Positions 29,764-38,332 of a DNA stretch of 64,000 bases are shown one piece after another. A program made the translations under genes and the position numbers. Each line of letters starts with the position of its first letter. Within the stretch, counting starts at the first letter, position 1. This stretch comes from Microvirga sp. TS319 (GTDB lineage: Bacteria; Pseudomonadota; Alphaproteobacteria; Rhizobiales; Beijerinckiaceae). The notes below the pieces were generated by a model that saw only the letters and a program-made list of their open reading frames with translations, was not told the DNA's origin and did not search any database. The DNA lies in NCBI RefSeq assembly GCF_041276405.1, contig NZ_JBGGGT010000002.1, positions 595,001 through 659,000 on the forward strand. The letters run 5' to 3'.

Positions 29764-30828
29764 TCACGCGGCCACGGCATTGCCGGGCATGATGCGCAGA
29801 TTGGAGGGCGCCCAGTCGAGACCGACGGGAGAACCTTCCTTCGGTGGTTCGTCCCCCTGGTTTGGCGTGGAGACGGTCATCGTGCCGAGAGGGGTCTCGA
29901 CCGTGAAGAGCCACTGGCTGCCGAGGAAGAAGCGGCTCGCGATGCGGCCGTCGAGACGGCCCGCGCCGGCCGTGCGGAGCAGGATCTTCTCGGGACGGAT
30001 CGACAGTGTGACCGGCTCTCCGGCCACAATCTCCGGCGCGGCTGCCTCCAGAAGAAAGCCGTTGACGTCCACGGCGCCGGACGCACCGTCGCGGCGCCAG
30101 GTTCCGGCGATGAGATTGGTCTTGCCGACGAAGGACGAGATAAAGGCGTTCGAAGGCTGCTCGTAGAGACGGTAGGGCGCGTCCACCTGCGTCATTCGCC
30201 CGGTTTCCATGACGACCACCCGGTCGCTGATGGAAAGGGCTTCGGCCTGGTCGTGAGTGACCATGATGGTCGTCGTGCCGACCTTGCGCTGGATCCGCCG
30301 CAGCTCGAACTGCATCTCCTCCCGCAGCTTGGCGTCGAGATTGGAGAGAGGCTCGTCGAGCAGCAGGACGGGTGGCGCGATGACAAGGGCGCGGGCGATG
30401 GCGACGCGCTGTCTCTGGCCCCCCGACAATTGGCGGGGAAAGCGATCGGCGAAGGAGGAAAGCTGCACGAGCGAAAGCGCGTCGCGCACGCGCTCCGTGC
30501 GCTGTGCCTGCGGCACCCGCCGCATTTCGAGGCCGAAGGCGACGTTCTGCGCAACCGTCATGTGGGGAAAGAGGGCATAGCTCTGGAAGACCACGCCCAG
30601 GCCGCGCCGGTTGGGCTTTTCATGGGTGATGTCGCGACCGTCGAGCGAGATCCGTCCCCGGGTCGGTTCGACCAGCCCGGCGACCATCTGGAGCGTCGTC
30701 GTCTTTCCGCAGCCCGAGGGGCCGAGAAGGGAAACGAACTCGCCCTTGTCGATCTCCAGATTGAAGTCTCGCACGGCAGTGAACGGGCCGAATTCCTTGG
30801 AAACCCCTTCGAGTGTCAGGAACGCCAT
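29764..30828 (-). CDS. ABC transporter ATP-binding protein (PotA-like)
   Basis: 354 residues. Walker A GPSGCGKTT, Q-loop VVFQSYALFPHMTV, signature LSGGQRQRVAIARAL, Walker B VLLLDEPLSNLD, switch His in MVTHDQAEA. The C-terminal TOBE domain (about 240-354) includes SIRPEKILL. First gene of the minus-strand operon, with GGAGG before the ATG at 30828, and divergent from the IclR-type regulator at 31006, which probably controls it. Confidence 0.92.
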   Translation of the reverse strand: MAFLTLEGVSKEFGPFTAVRDFNLEIDKGEFVSLLGPSGCGKTTTLQMVAGLVEPTRGRISLDGRDITHEKPNRRGLGVVFQSYALFPHMTVAQNVAFGLEMRRVPQAQRTERVRDALSLVQLSSFADRFPRQLSGGQRQRVAIARALVIAPPVLLLDEPLSNLDAKLREEMQFELRRIQRKVGTTTIMVTHDQAEALSISDRVVVMETGRMTQVDAPYRLYEQPSNAFISSFVGKTNLIAGTWRRDGASGAVDVNGFLLEAAAPEIVAGEPVTLSIRPEKILLRTAGAGRLDGRIASRFFLGSQWLFTVETPLGTMTVSTPNQGDEPPKEGSPVGLDWAPSNLRIMPGNAVAA

Positions 30829-30949
30829 ACAATCCTCCGATCATTGCAGCGCCTCAGACCGCAGCCCCTTTCAGCGCAATGCCCAGGCCCAAATCACGGA
30901 CATGCGCCGGAGCAAGTCAACACTTCGGTTCCGCTTCGCGAAATTTTTT

Positions 30950-30963
30950 TGAAATTTATTTCA
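30950..30963. promoter_or_regulatory. palindrome TGAAAT-TT-ATTTCA, candidate IclR operator
   Basis: Perfect 6-bp arms with a 2-bp spacer, in the AT-rich divergent region between the PotA-like gene (start 30828) and the IclR regulator (start 31006). IclR proteins usually bind palindromes of 12 to 16 bp here to control both directions. The regulator-site match is an inference. Confidence 0.45.
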
Positions 30964-31005
30964 GGTAGCGTAAGAGTGATTTGATATAGAGGTAAGGAAT
31001 TTCAG

Positions 31006-31818
31006 TTGGCGGAAGATACTGTATCCGGAGTGAGGCGTTCGCTGAACCTTCTGAAGGTTCTCGGGGCCGGGGATCCCCAAGGCATGCGCCTGACCGACAT
31101 CGCCGTTGAAGGCGACATGAGCCAGCCCAGCGCCCATCGCGCCCTGAAGGCTCTGATGGCCGAAGGGTTCGTCGAGCAGGTCGAGGCAAGCCGCCGGTAC
31201 AGGCTCGCCCTCGACTTCTTCGTGCTGGCGGCGCGTGCGGCCCATGCCGGCGGCCTGCGCGGCACGGCGCGACCAGCGCTCCTGCGCCTGTCCTCGACCT
31301 TGAGCGACAGCGTCTTTCTGCTGGTCCGCAACGGCTTCGACGCCGTCTGCCTGGATCGCGTGGAGGGTCCGTTCCCAATCCGGACCTTCACGGGCGATAT
31401 CGGCGGCAAGGTGCCGCTCGGGATCGGGCAGGGCAGCCTCGCCATCCTGTCCTATCTGCCGGAGGACGAGCGCGAGACGATCATCCGCTTCAACGTCCCG
31501 CGTCTCCTCGACCGGGGCAGTTTTGACGAGGTCGGCCTGCGGATGGAGATCGAAACCGTGCGCAGGACCGGATTTGCCGGCCTCAATACGGGCCTCATCC
31601 CCGGCATGGCCGGTGTCGGGGTGCCTATCCTCGACACGGAGGGTCGCGCCGTGGCGGCGTTGAGCATCGGAACGCTCTCCAACCGCCTGGAGGGGGATCG
31701 TCTGCCGCTGGTGGTCGCGCTGCTGCAGAAGGAGGCGCGCGAGATCGGCCGCCAGCTCAACCCGTTCGATCCGACCCTACGCTACCCTGCCCGAAGCCTC
31801 GGAACGGGAGCGGCATGA
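31006..31818 (+). CDS. IclR-family transcriptional regulator
   Basis: 270 residues from a TTG start, with AAGGA 7 nt upstream. N-terminal winged helix (VRRSLNLLKVLGAG, MRLTDIAVEGDMSQPSAHRA, LKALMAEGFVEQ), then the IclR effector-binding domain from about residue 80: DSVFLLVRNGFDAVCLDRVE, VPLGIGQGSLAILSYLP, GLIPGMAGVGVPILD. Ligand pocket composition does not identify an effector. Divergent to the importer/dehydrogenase operon, so it is the probable local regulator, responding to the imported substrate or a product. Confidence 0.9.
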   Translation: MAEDTVSGVRRSLNLLKVLGAGDPQGMRLTDIAVEGDMSQPSAHRALKALMAEGFVEQVEASRRYRLALDFFVLAARAAHAGGLRGTARPALLRLSSTLSDSVFLLVRNGFDAVCLDRVEGPFPIRTFTGDIGGKVPLGIGQGSLAILSYLPEDERETIIRFNVPRLLDRGSFDEVGLRMEIETVRRTGFAGLNTGLIPGMAGVGVPILDTEGRAVAALSIGTLSNRLEGDRLPLVVALLQKEAREIGRQLNPFDPTLRYPARSLGTGAA

Positions 31819-31971
31819 CCGCTCGGGCGGGCCGACGGAGGATTGAGCGGGAGGAAACGGGATGCGGGGCGCTGAGAGCGCCCTGTCTTCCTGCCCGGCC
31901 GGGGCCGACGGAGGCTCCGGACGATCTCGCGCATCGCGCCGTGGCAGGCTGCTGCAGCACGACAAGTGACG

Positions 31972-33510
31972 CTATCTCCTGCCTTGCAGGACCGCCGCGC
32001 TGTCGTGGGCGGGAAGATCGCCGATCTCCGCCATCTTGTCGTCCAGCTTCTGCAGCATCCGCTCGAACACGTCCGCATAAGCCGGGTCGTCGGCGCGGTT
32101 GTAGAGTTCGAACGGATCCTCATCGCAGTCGAACAATTCCCATTCCGGCGGCTCGCTGCTCCCGTGGGCGCCCTCCTGGCCGAGCGGATCGTTGTACCAG
32201 TAGATCAGCTTGTAGCGCGCGTCGCGCACGCCGTAATGGGCATAGGCGTTGTGGAATTCGTCCTTGTGCATCCAGTAGCGGTGATAGGCGACCTCCTGCC
32301 AATCGGGGCCCGTGGCCTCCTCGAAGAGCGGCTTCAGGCTCGTGCCCTGCATGTAGCTCGGAATGCGCACGCCCGCGTAGTCGAGGAAGGTCGGGGCGAA
32401 ATCCACGTTGGTGGCGATCTGTCTGGAAATGGCGCCTGCCGCGATGCCTTTCGGATAGCGGACGAGGAAGGGCATCTGGAGCGATTCCTCGTACATGAAC
32501 CGCTTGTCGAACCAGCCGTGCTCGCCCAAAAAGAAGCCCTGGTCCGACGTGTAGATGACGATCGTGTTCTCGGCCAGGCCGGTCTCGTCGAGATAATCCA
32601 GGAGACGGCCGACATTCTCGTCGATCGACGCGACGGTGCGAAGATACCGCTTGATGTAGCGCTGATACTTGAACCCGGCGAGCGCGGCCGGGTCCCGGAA
32701 CGTGAAACTCCGGCCGGTCTCGGCGTCGATCAGGGTGAGTTCTTCCCCCTCCGTGAGTTCGGGAACCTTGCGGCCGGTCCAGCCCTCCAGAATGAGCTCG
32801 CCGACCTCCGATCCGCCTTCCGGCTGGACCAGGCCGAGATCGTCGTAGGTCATGTCCTGGCGGATCCGCATCTTCGCGGCCGCCGCGGCCGCCGCCCGGT
32901 TCGCGTAATCGTCCGTGAAGGTCTCCGGGATCGGAAGGTCCTCATCGGCCCAGAGCGAGCGGTGTTTCGGATGCGGCGCGAAGTTGCGGTGCGGTGCCTT
33001 GTGGTGGCACATCAGGAGGAAGGGGCGCTCGGTGTCGCGGTCGCGAAGGAAGTCCAGGCATTTGTCCGTGATGATGTCCGTGACGTAGCCGCGTTCGGTG
33101 CGCCGCTGTCCCATCTCGATCATCACGGGATCGAAATAGGCTCCCTGGCCCGGCACGACGGACCAGCGGTCGAAACCGGTCGGCTCGTGGGCGGGGCCTT
33201 CGCCGAGATGCCACTTCCCGAAGATGCCCGTCTGATAGCCGGCGGCGCGCAAGTGCTTGGCGACGTTGGGCAGGCGGTTGTCGATATGGGTGTCGAGGGT
33301 CGTGACGGCGTTCACGTGGTTGTAGGTGCCGGTGAGGATCGCGGCCCGGCTCGGCGTGCAGATCGAGTTCGTCACGTAGCAGCGGTCGAGCCGCATGCCC
33401 TCCTGGGCGAGCCTGTCGATGTTCGGCGTCTGATTCAAGCTCTGGCCATAGCTCGAGATCGCTCGCGCCGCATGATCGTCGGACATGATGAAGAGAATGT
33501 TGGGTCGCAT
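31972..33510 (-). CDS. sulfatase, arylsulfatase family (type I)
   Basis: 512 residues. Metal-binding PNILFIMSDDHAARA at the N-terminus (Asp11, Asp12). The formylglycine-generating motif is CTPSRAAILTG with Cys51 converted by FGE. Further sites are GKWHLGEGPAHEPTGFDRW and TSDQGFFLGEHGWFDKR, the latter holding conserved Asp/Gln and Lys. No signal peptide is visible at the chosen start ATG 33510 (MRPNILF), so the enzyme is probably cytoplasmic; upstream in-frame codons do not look like a leader. It hydrolyses a sulfate ester. Specific substrate unknown. Next to a sulfonate-type importer and sulfite exporter, which supports a role in organosulfur use. Confidence 0.9.
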   Translation of the reverse strand: MRPNILFIMSDDHAARAISSYGQSLNQTPNIDRLAQEGMRLDRCYVTNSICTPSRAAILTGTYNHVNAVTTLDTHIDNRLPNVAKHLRAAGYQTGIFGKWHLGEGPAHEPTGFDRWSVVPGQGAYFDPVMIEMGQRRTERGYVTDIITDKCLDFLRDRDTERPFLLMCHHKAPHRNFAPHPKHRSLWADEDLPIPETFTDDYANRAAAAAAAKMRIRQDMTYDDLGLVQPEGGSEVGELILEGWTGRKVPELTEGEELTLIDAETGRSFTFRDPAALAGFKYQRYIKRYLRTVASIDENVGRLLDYLDETGLAENTIVIYTSDQGFFLGEHGWFDKRFMYEESLQMPFLVRYPKGIAAGAISRQIATNVDFAPTFLDYAGVRIPSYMQGTSLKPLFEEATGPDWQEVAYHRYWMHKDEFHNAYAHYGVRDARYKLIYWYNDPLGQEGAHGSSEPPEWELFDCDEDPFELYNRADDPAYADVFERMLQKLDDKMAEIGDLPAHDSAAVLQGRR

Positions 33511-33737
33511 GGTGTGGTTCACGGCTTTGTGGGTGGCGGTCACAGGAGGAGAGGCAGGACGGGACGACGGACGCGCCGATACGGGCCCGCCCGTTGCAGG
33601 CACGGAAGCTGCGGGCCAGCGGCGTTCGCCTCGCGGTCTTGGCGGGACATGGCGTGCAACCTTCAGGGCCCGTTGCAGCGAATGTGCGATCGGCTCAACG
33701 GCCGCAACCCGGGCATGGCGGCTTCAAAGGACGTTTC

Positions 33738-33766
33738 TTGACCCCTGCTGATACTTCATATATGAA
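33738..33766 (+). promoter_or_regulatory. promoter with operator-like palindrome for the second IclR gene
   Basis: TTGACC (33738-33743) and TATGAA (33761-33766) are spaced by exactly 17 bp. The -10 overlaps a perfect 12-bp palindrome TTCATATATGAA (33755-33766), 36 bp before the regulator's ATG. A palindrome covering the -10 box suggests autorepression. The 292-bp gap 33511-33802 holds nothing else that I can support. Confidence 0.5.
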
Positions 33767-33802
33767 AACTAATCAACCACATTTGGAAGATGCTTCCGTC
33801 AC

Positions 33803-34582
33803 ATGTCCGAACCTGTCCGCAGAACGCTGAGCGTCCTGGAGTTCTTCGCTGGCAGCCCTGGGGAGGCCTTCACCCAGGCTCAGATTGCGGATGCTTGCGG
33901 TATCTCGGGCGCCACGCTGCACCGGATCATCAAGACCCTGGAGGATGGCGGCTACATTTTTCGCGACAGCTCCAAGCGCTATCGCTGCAATCTCGTGTTC
34001 CGGAAACTGATCGGACTTCCCCCCGAATATTCCGAGGCCCTCGCCAAGGTCGTGTCGTCGATCGTGAAGGAGACGAAGCAGTCGTGCGAGGCCATCGTCG
34101 TGCGCGGAAACGAGTTCGAGTGGTATCACAAGGAGGAGCACGCCGAGCTGTCGGTGCAGATCCGCGCGCGCACCGGTTACCGGCGCGGCATGAACGAGCT
34201 CGACTCCCTGTCCCGTCTCTATCTGAGCGGCCTCGGATGGGCGGAGGTCGAGCGCCGTTTCGATGTCGATGCGTTCTACCGGACCGGGATCCGTCATGAA
34301 CTCGTCACATCCGCCGAAGCGCGCAGGATCGTCGAGGCCGCCGATCCACAGGGCGTCGAATACGATATCGAGGGCAACCGGCGCATCGTGCGCCGCTTCG
34401 CGACGAGCGTACGAGGGCCGCACGGTGAATGGCTTCACATCCTCAGCATCGCCGAGGCCGCATACCCGCTCACCGACGAGGCGGGTCACGTTCAAAAGAA
34501 CATCGCCATCCTGAACAAGGGGCGCCAAGACCTCGAGCGATACGCCCGCCAGCTTTCGGAAATCCCGCATGCGGCCCAATAG
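33803..34582 (+). CDS. IclR-family transcriptional regulator of the organosulfur cluster
   Basis: 259 residues. N-terminal helix-turn-helix: VRRTLSVLEFFAGSPGEAFT, QAQIADACGISGATLHRIIK, TLEDGGYIFRDSSKRYRC. The effector domain is more divergent than usual for IclR (CEAIVVRGNEFEWYHKEEHA, YRRGMNELDSLSRLYLSG). Sits between the divergent sulfatase and the co-directional ABC importer, so it probably controls both. Confidence 0.82.
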   Translation: MSEPVRRTLSVLEFFAGSPGEAFTQAQIADACGISGATLHRIIKTLEDGGYIFRDSSKRYRCNLVFRKLIGLPPEYSEALAKVVSSIVKETKQSCEAIVVRGNEFEWYHKEEHAELSVQIRARTGYRRGMNELDSLSRLYLSGLGWAEVERRFDVDAFYRTGIRHELVTSAEARRIVEAADPQGVEYDIEGNRRIVRRFATSVRGPHGEWLHILSIAEAAYPLTDEAGHVQKNIAILNKGRQDLERYARQLSEIPHAAQ

Positions 34583-34712
34583 ACAATTCCAAGCACGGTG
34601 GCCGCGATGGCCTTGACGCGACGGACCGGTGCCGGTCTCGACCATGTCCGGGCGTGCGCGAAGCCACGTCGGAAACAACAATGATGTTTGCCTGCGGGGG
34701 AGGACGCACGTG

Positions 34713-35510
34713 ATGAGCAGATCGATGAGAAACCTGCCGCGGCCTCGGCCCATCCGGCGGTTCGCACCGCCGACGATGGTGGTGTTGAACGTTCTGGCCG
34801 TATGCGGCGGGATTCTCGCCTGGGGCGCAGTCGTCACGTTCGGCAAGGTCGTTCTGCCCGGGCCGCTGCAGGTGCTCGGCCGCGCGGGAGAGCTTCTGGC
34901 AAGCGGCCAGCTTCCGAAAGATCTGCTCGCCAGCCTCCAGCGGGTTCTGACCGGTTTCGCGCTGGGCGTCCTGCTCGCCATTCCGGTCGGATTCCTGATG
35001 GGGTGGTATAAGGTCGCGCGCGGCCTGATCGAGCCCTTCGTCCAGTTTTTCCGGATGATTCCACCCTTGGCCGTCATCCCACTCGCGATCGTCACGATGG
35101 GCATCGGCGAGACGCCAAAGGTGTTCGTGATCTTTCTCGCGTCGTTCCTGTCGAGCGTCGTCGCCACCTATCAGGGAGTGGTGAGCGTCGACAGGACCCT
35201 CATCAACGCCGCTCGCGTGCTCGGTGCGAGCGACGCGACGATCTTCAGGCGCGTCATTATCCCGGCATCGACGCCCTTCATTCTCGTGGGCATGCGGATC
35301 GGCCTCGGATCGGCCTGGGCGACCGTCGTTGCGGCGGAGCTGATCGCGGCGCAATCGGGTCTCGGCTTCCGCATGCAGCAGGCGCAGCTCTTCTACGATC
35401 TTCCGACGATCTTCGTCAGCCTCGTGACGATCGGGGCGATCGGCCTCCTCATGGATCGTCTGCTCCTCGGCGTGGAGAAGCGGCTCACCCAGTGGCAGGA
35501 GAGACTATGA
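34713..35510 (+). CDS. ABC transporter permease (TauC/SsuC-like)
   Basis: 265 residues, about six membrane helices. [39 protein letters not shown], the coupling loop [20 protein letters not shown], and [20 protein letters not shown] are characteristic of the taurine/aliphatic-sulfonate/nitrate importer family. GGGGGAGG lies about 10 nt before the ATG at 34713; a GTG at 34710 is equally possible. Its stop overlaps the ATPase start (ATGA). Confidence 0.88.
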   Translation: MSRSMRNLPRPRPIRRFAPPTMVVLNVLAVCGGILAWGAVVTFGKVVLPGPLQVLGRAGELLASGQLPKDLLASLQRVLTGFALGVLLAIPVGFLMGWYKVARGLIEPFVQFFRMIPPLAVIPLAIVTMGIGETPKVFVIFLASFLSSVVATYQGVVSVDRTLINAARVLGASDATIFRRVIIPASTPFILVGMRIGLGSAWATVVAAELIAAQSGLGFRMQQAQLFYDLPTIFVSLVTIGAIGLLMDRLLLGVEKRLTQWQERL

Positions 35511-36292
35511 ACACCAAGATCTCTTTCAGGAACGTGTCGCGCCGGTTCGATCTCGCCGGAAGCTCGTTCCTGGCGCTCGACCGGCTGTCCCTGGACGTCG
35601 CCGATGGCGAGTTCGTGACGGTCGTCGGGCCGTCGGGGTGCGGAAAGTCCACGGCGTTGAACATCGCCGCCGGCCTCGTCGAGCCCAGCAGCGGCGAGGT
35701 CCTCGTCGACGGCCGCAGCGTTCGCGGCCCCGGGCCCGAGCGGGGCGTGATCTTTCAGCAATACGCCCTGTTTCCCTGGCTGACGGTCAGAGAGAATGTC
35801 GAATTCGGGCTCCGGATCGCCAGGAAGGGGGCCAGGGAGCGGCGGGAGATCGCGGACCATTTCATCAAACTGGTCGGTCTCGAGCGCTTCGCGGATGCTC
35901 TTCCCAAGACGCTCTCGGGCGGAATGCGACAGCGCTGCGCCATCGCGCGCGCCTATGCGGTCAATCCGACGATCCTTTTGATGGACGAGCCGTTCGGTGC
36001 GCTCGATGCGCTGACCCGCGTCCAGATGCAGGTTCAGCTGCTTCAGACATGGAGCCGCGAGCGCCGGACGATCATGTTCATCACCCATGATGTGGACGAG
36101 GCCGTGTATCTCGCGAACAGGGTCATCGTGATGGCCGCGCGTCCGGGGCGGCTCTACGAGATCATTCCCGTCGATCTGCCCTATCCGCGCACCGAAGAGA
36201 TCCGGCTCTCGCCGGAATTCACTGCCATCCGCAACCGCGTATGGCATGCCGTTTATCACCAGCCGGCGATGACGGCGGAGGCAAACGTATAA
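35507..36292 (+). CDS. ABC transporter ATP-binding protein (TauB/SsuB-like)
   Basis: 261 residues. Walker [11 protein letters not shown]-loop [14 protein letters not shown], signature [15 protein letters not shown], Walker [13 protein letters not shown], switch His in FITHDVDEA. The signature and length are typical of the TauB/SsuB/NrtD branch. Translationally coupled to the permease through a 4-nt overlap, with CAGGAG upstream. Confidence 0.91.
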   Translation: MNTKISFRNVSRRFDLAGSSFLALDRLSLDVADGEFVTVVGPSGCGKSTALNIAAGLVEPSSGEVLVDGRSVRGPGPERGVIFQQYALFPWLTVRENVEFGLRIARKGARERREIADHFIKLVGLERFADALPKTLSGGMRQRCAIARAYAVNPTILLMDEPFGALDALTRVQMQVQLLQTWSRERRTIMFITHDVDEAVYLANRVIVMAARPGRLYEIIPVDLPYPRTEEIRLSPEFTAIRNRVWHAVYHQPAMTAEANV

Positions 36293-36326
36293 ATGCAAAT
36301 GTACAAATGAAGGAGGAAAGAGGGAC

Positions 36327-37298
36327 ATGACCAGCCTATCACGCCGCAAATTCGTCGCAGCTGCCGGTGTCTCGGCCGCGGTGCTCTGGAGTGGAAGCCC
36401 GAGGCGGGCTCTCGCGGCCGAGACCGTCCGGATGGGATACATCGCCGATTTCAACGGGGCCAGCCTCGCGGCGATCGCCACCGATCAGGACCTCTGGTCG
36501 CAGCAGGGTCTGACACCGGACCTGAAGGTCTTCACCAACGGCCCGATTCAGATCCAGGCCCTCGGCGCAGGGAGCCTCGATTTCGGCTATATCGGCCCAG
36601 GGGCCCTGTGGCTGCCGGCCAGCGGCCGCGCCAAGGTGATCTCGATCAACACGCTCGGATTCAGCGACCGTGTCATCGCCCAGGCCGGCATCAAGACCAT
36701 CGCCGACCTGAAGGGCAAGAAGGTCGGTGTGCCGGAGGGAACGTCGGGCGACATGCTGCTGCGTCTCGCGCTGCAGAAGCAGGGCATGAGGCCCGATGAC
36801 GTCGAACTCGTGCGCATGGATCCCAGCACGGTGGTCGCGGCCTTCGCCAGCAAGCAGGTCGATGCGGCCGGCATCTGGTACCCGCTCGTGGACGTCATCA
36901 AGGACCGCGTTCCAGATCTGAACGAACTCGCCAAGAACGGTGACTTCTATCCTGCGCTCGCCTTCCCGAGCGCCTTCGTGGCGCGGAACGAGGTCGCCGA
37001 CGATCTGACGAAGAAAGTCGTCGCCGTCCTGAAGAAAGCCAACGATTTCCGGGCGAGCAATCTCGACAAGGCCATCGAGATCACGTCGAAGTTCATCAGC
37101 ATCCCGGCCGACAAGCTCGCGGTGGAGGCGAAGAACTCCAAGTTCCTCACCACGGCGGACCTCAACGCCCAGACCAAGGACGGAACCGCCGCCGGCTGGC
37201 TCACGAAGATGAACGAGATGTTCAAGGATTTCGGCCGCGTGTCGAGCCCGCTGGATCCGAAGGAATATTTCCGGGCCGATCTGTATACCTCCGTCTGA
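36327..37298 (+). CDS. ABC transporter substrate-binding protein (TauA/SsuA-like), Tat-exported
   Basis: 323 residues. The N-terminus MTSLSRRKFVAAAGVSAAVL has a twin-arginine motif (SRRKF), so export is probably via Tat, with cleavage near ALAAE. The mature part has an NMT1/TauA-type fold: VRMGYIADFNGASLAAIATD, LDFGYIGPGALWLPASGRAK, LKGKKVGVPEGTSGDMLLRL, VDAAGIWYPLVDVIKDRVPD. AGGAGG precedes the ATG. Substrate probably an organosulfur compound, judging from the sulfatase and TauE neighbours, not from the pocket itself. Confidence 0.88.
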   Translation: MTSLSRRKFVAAAGVSAAVLWSGSPRRALAAETVRMGYIADFNGASLAAIATDQDLWSQQGLTPDLKVFTNGPIQIQALGAGSLDFGYIGPGALWLPASGRAKVISINTLGFSDRVIAQAGIKTIADLKGKKVGVPEGTSGDMLLRLALQKQGMRPDDVELVRMDPSTVVAAFASKQVDAAGIWYPLVDVIKDRVPDLNELAKNGDFYPALAFPSAFVARNEVADDLTKKVVAVLKKANDFRASNLDKAIEITSKFISIPADKLAVEAKNSKFLTTADLNAQTKDGTAAGWLTKMNEMFKDFGRVSSPLDPKEYFRADLYTSV

Positions 37299-37306
37299 TA
37301 CGGCAT

Positions 37307-37331
37307 CGGAGCGGATCGACGATCCGCTCCG
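37307..37331 (+). terminator. terminator-like hairpin after the TauA-like gene
   Basis: CGGAGCGGATC (37307-37317) pairs perfectly with GATCCGCTCCG (37321-37331) over a 3-nt loop, 9 nt after the stop codon. No T-run. Probably separates the importer from the tauE-like gene or stabilises the message. Confidence 0.5.
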
Positions 37332-37402
37332 GACGCCGGCTCGAACGGCGCGGCCGAGGGCCAATCGTTACGAAGACGCCAAGAGCTGGAACAAGGAAGA
37401 CC

Positions 37403-38332
37403 GTGACCCTATACCTCCCGATCGCCGAGATGCCGGTGAGCATCCTGCTCATCTTGGGGATGAGCGCAGCGGTGGGCTTCATCTCCGGTCTGTTCGGCAT
37501 CGGAGGCGGCTTCCTGATGACGCCCCTCCTCATCTTCCTCGGCATCCCTCCCGCAGTCGCGGTCGCCACCCAATCGGCCCAGATCGTCGCGTCCTCGACC
37601 ACCAGCGTTCTCGGGGCGCTCCGGCGCAACGCGCTCGATCACAAGCTCGGCGCCATCCTGGTCGCCGGGGGGCTTGTCGGATCGGCACTCGGCGTCTGGT
37701 TCTTCGCCGCCGTCCGGCGGGCAGGTCAGCTCGATCTCGTGATTGTCCTTTCCTACGTGACGCTGTTCACGGTCGTCGGCAGCCTCATGCTGAAGGAAAG
37801 CATCCGCGAATTCTGGCACAAGCGGAATGGCGGCGCCGTGCGCCTGAGGCGGCAGGCTGGCCGGCATGCCGCCTATCTCGGCTGGCCGCTGCGGATGCGC
37901 TTTTATCGCTCCAAGCTCTACGTGAGCGTCATCCCGATTCTCGGGCTCTCGCTCTTCATCGGCTTCGCCGGGGCTCTGCTCGGCATCGGCGGCGGCTTCA
38001 TCGTCGTGCCGGCGCTCCTTTACATCTTCCGCGTGCCGACGAATGTGGTCGTAGGCACATCCCAGTTCCAGATCGTCTGCACGACCCTCGTCGCCCTTAT
38101 CCTGCATGCAATCACCAACCAGGCGGTCGATCTGGTTCTCGCGATCCTGCTCATCGTGGGCGGCGTCTTCGGGGCCCAGTTCGGCGCGCGCATGGGGCGT
38201 CATCTGCGGGCGGAGCTGTTCCGCTTCCTTCTCGCTATCCTGCTGCTCGCCGTGGGCCTGCGCTTCGGCCTCGAACTCGTGCTCCGGCCGGACGAGCCCT
38301 TCTCGATCACCGTGCAGGAGGTGCGCACATGA
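37403..38332 (+). CDS. TauE/SafE-family sulfite/organosulfonate exporter
   Basis: 309 residues from a GTG with AGGAAGA just upstream; an ATG at 37430 would shorten it by 9. Eight or so membrane helices in two homologous halves, each with the family's glycine motif: GFISGLFGIGGGFLMTPLLI and GFAGALLGIGGGFIVVPALL. In taurine and sulfonate degraders these proteins export sulfite or sulfoacetate. The neighbouring sulfatase and TauABC-like genes fit. The stop overlaps the start of the TIGR02186 gene. Confidence 0.88.
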   Translation: MTLYLPIAEMPVSILLILGMSAAVGFISGLFGIGGGFLMTPLLIFLGIPPAVAVATQSAQIVASSTTSVLGALRRNALDHKLGAILVAGGLVGSALGVWFFAAVRRAGQLDLVIVLSYVTLFTVVGSLMLKESIREFWHKRNGGAVRLRRQAGRHAAYLGWPLRMRFYRSKLYVSVIPILGLSLFIGFAGALLGIGGGFIVVPALLYIFRVPTNVVVGTSQFQIVCTTLVALILHAITNQAVDLVLAILLIVGGVFGAQFGARMGRHLRAELFRFLLAILLLAVGLRFGLELVLRPDEPFSITVQEVRT

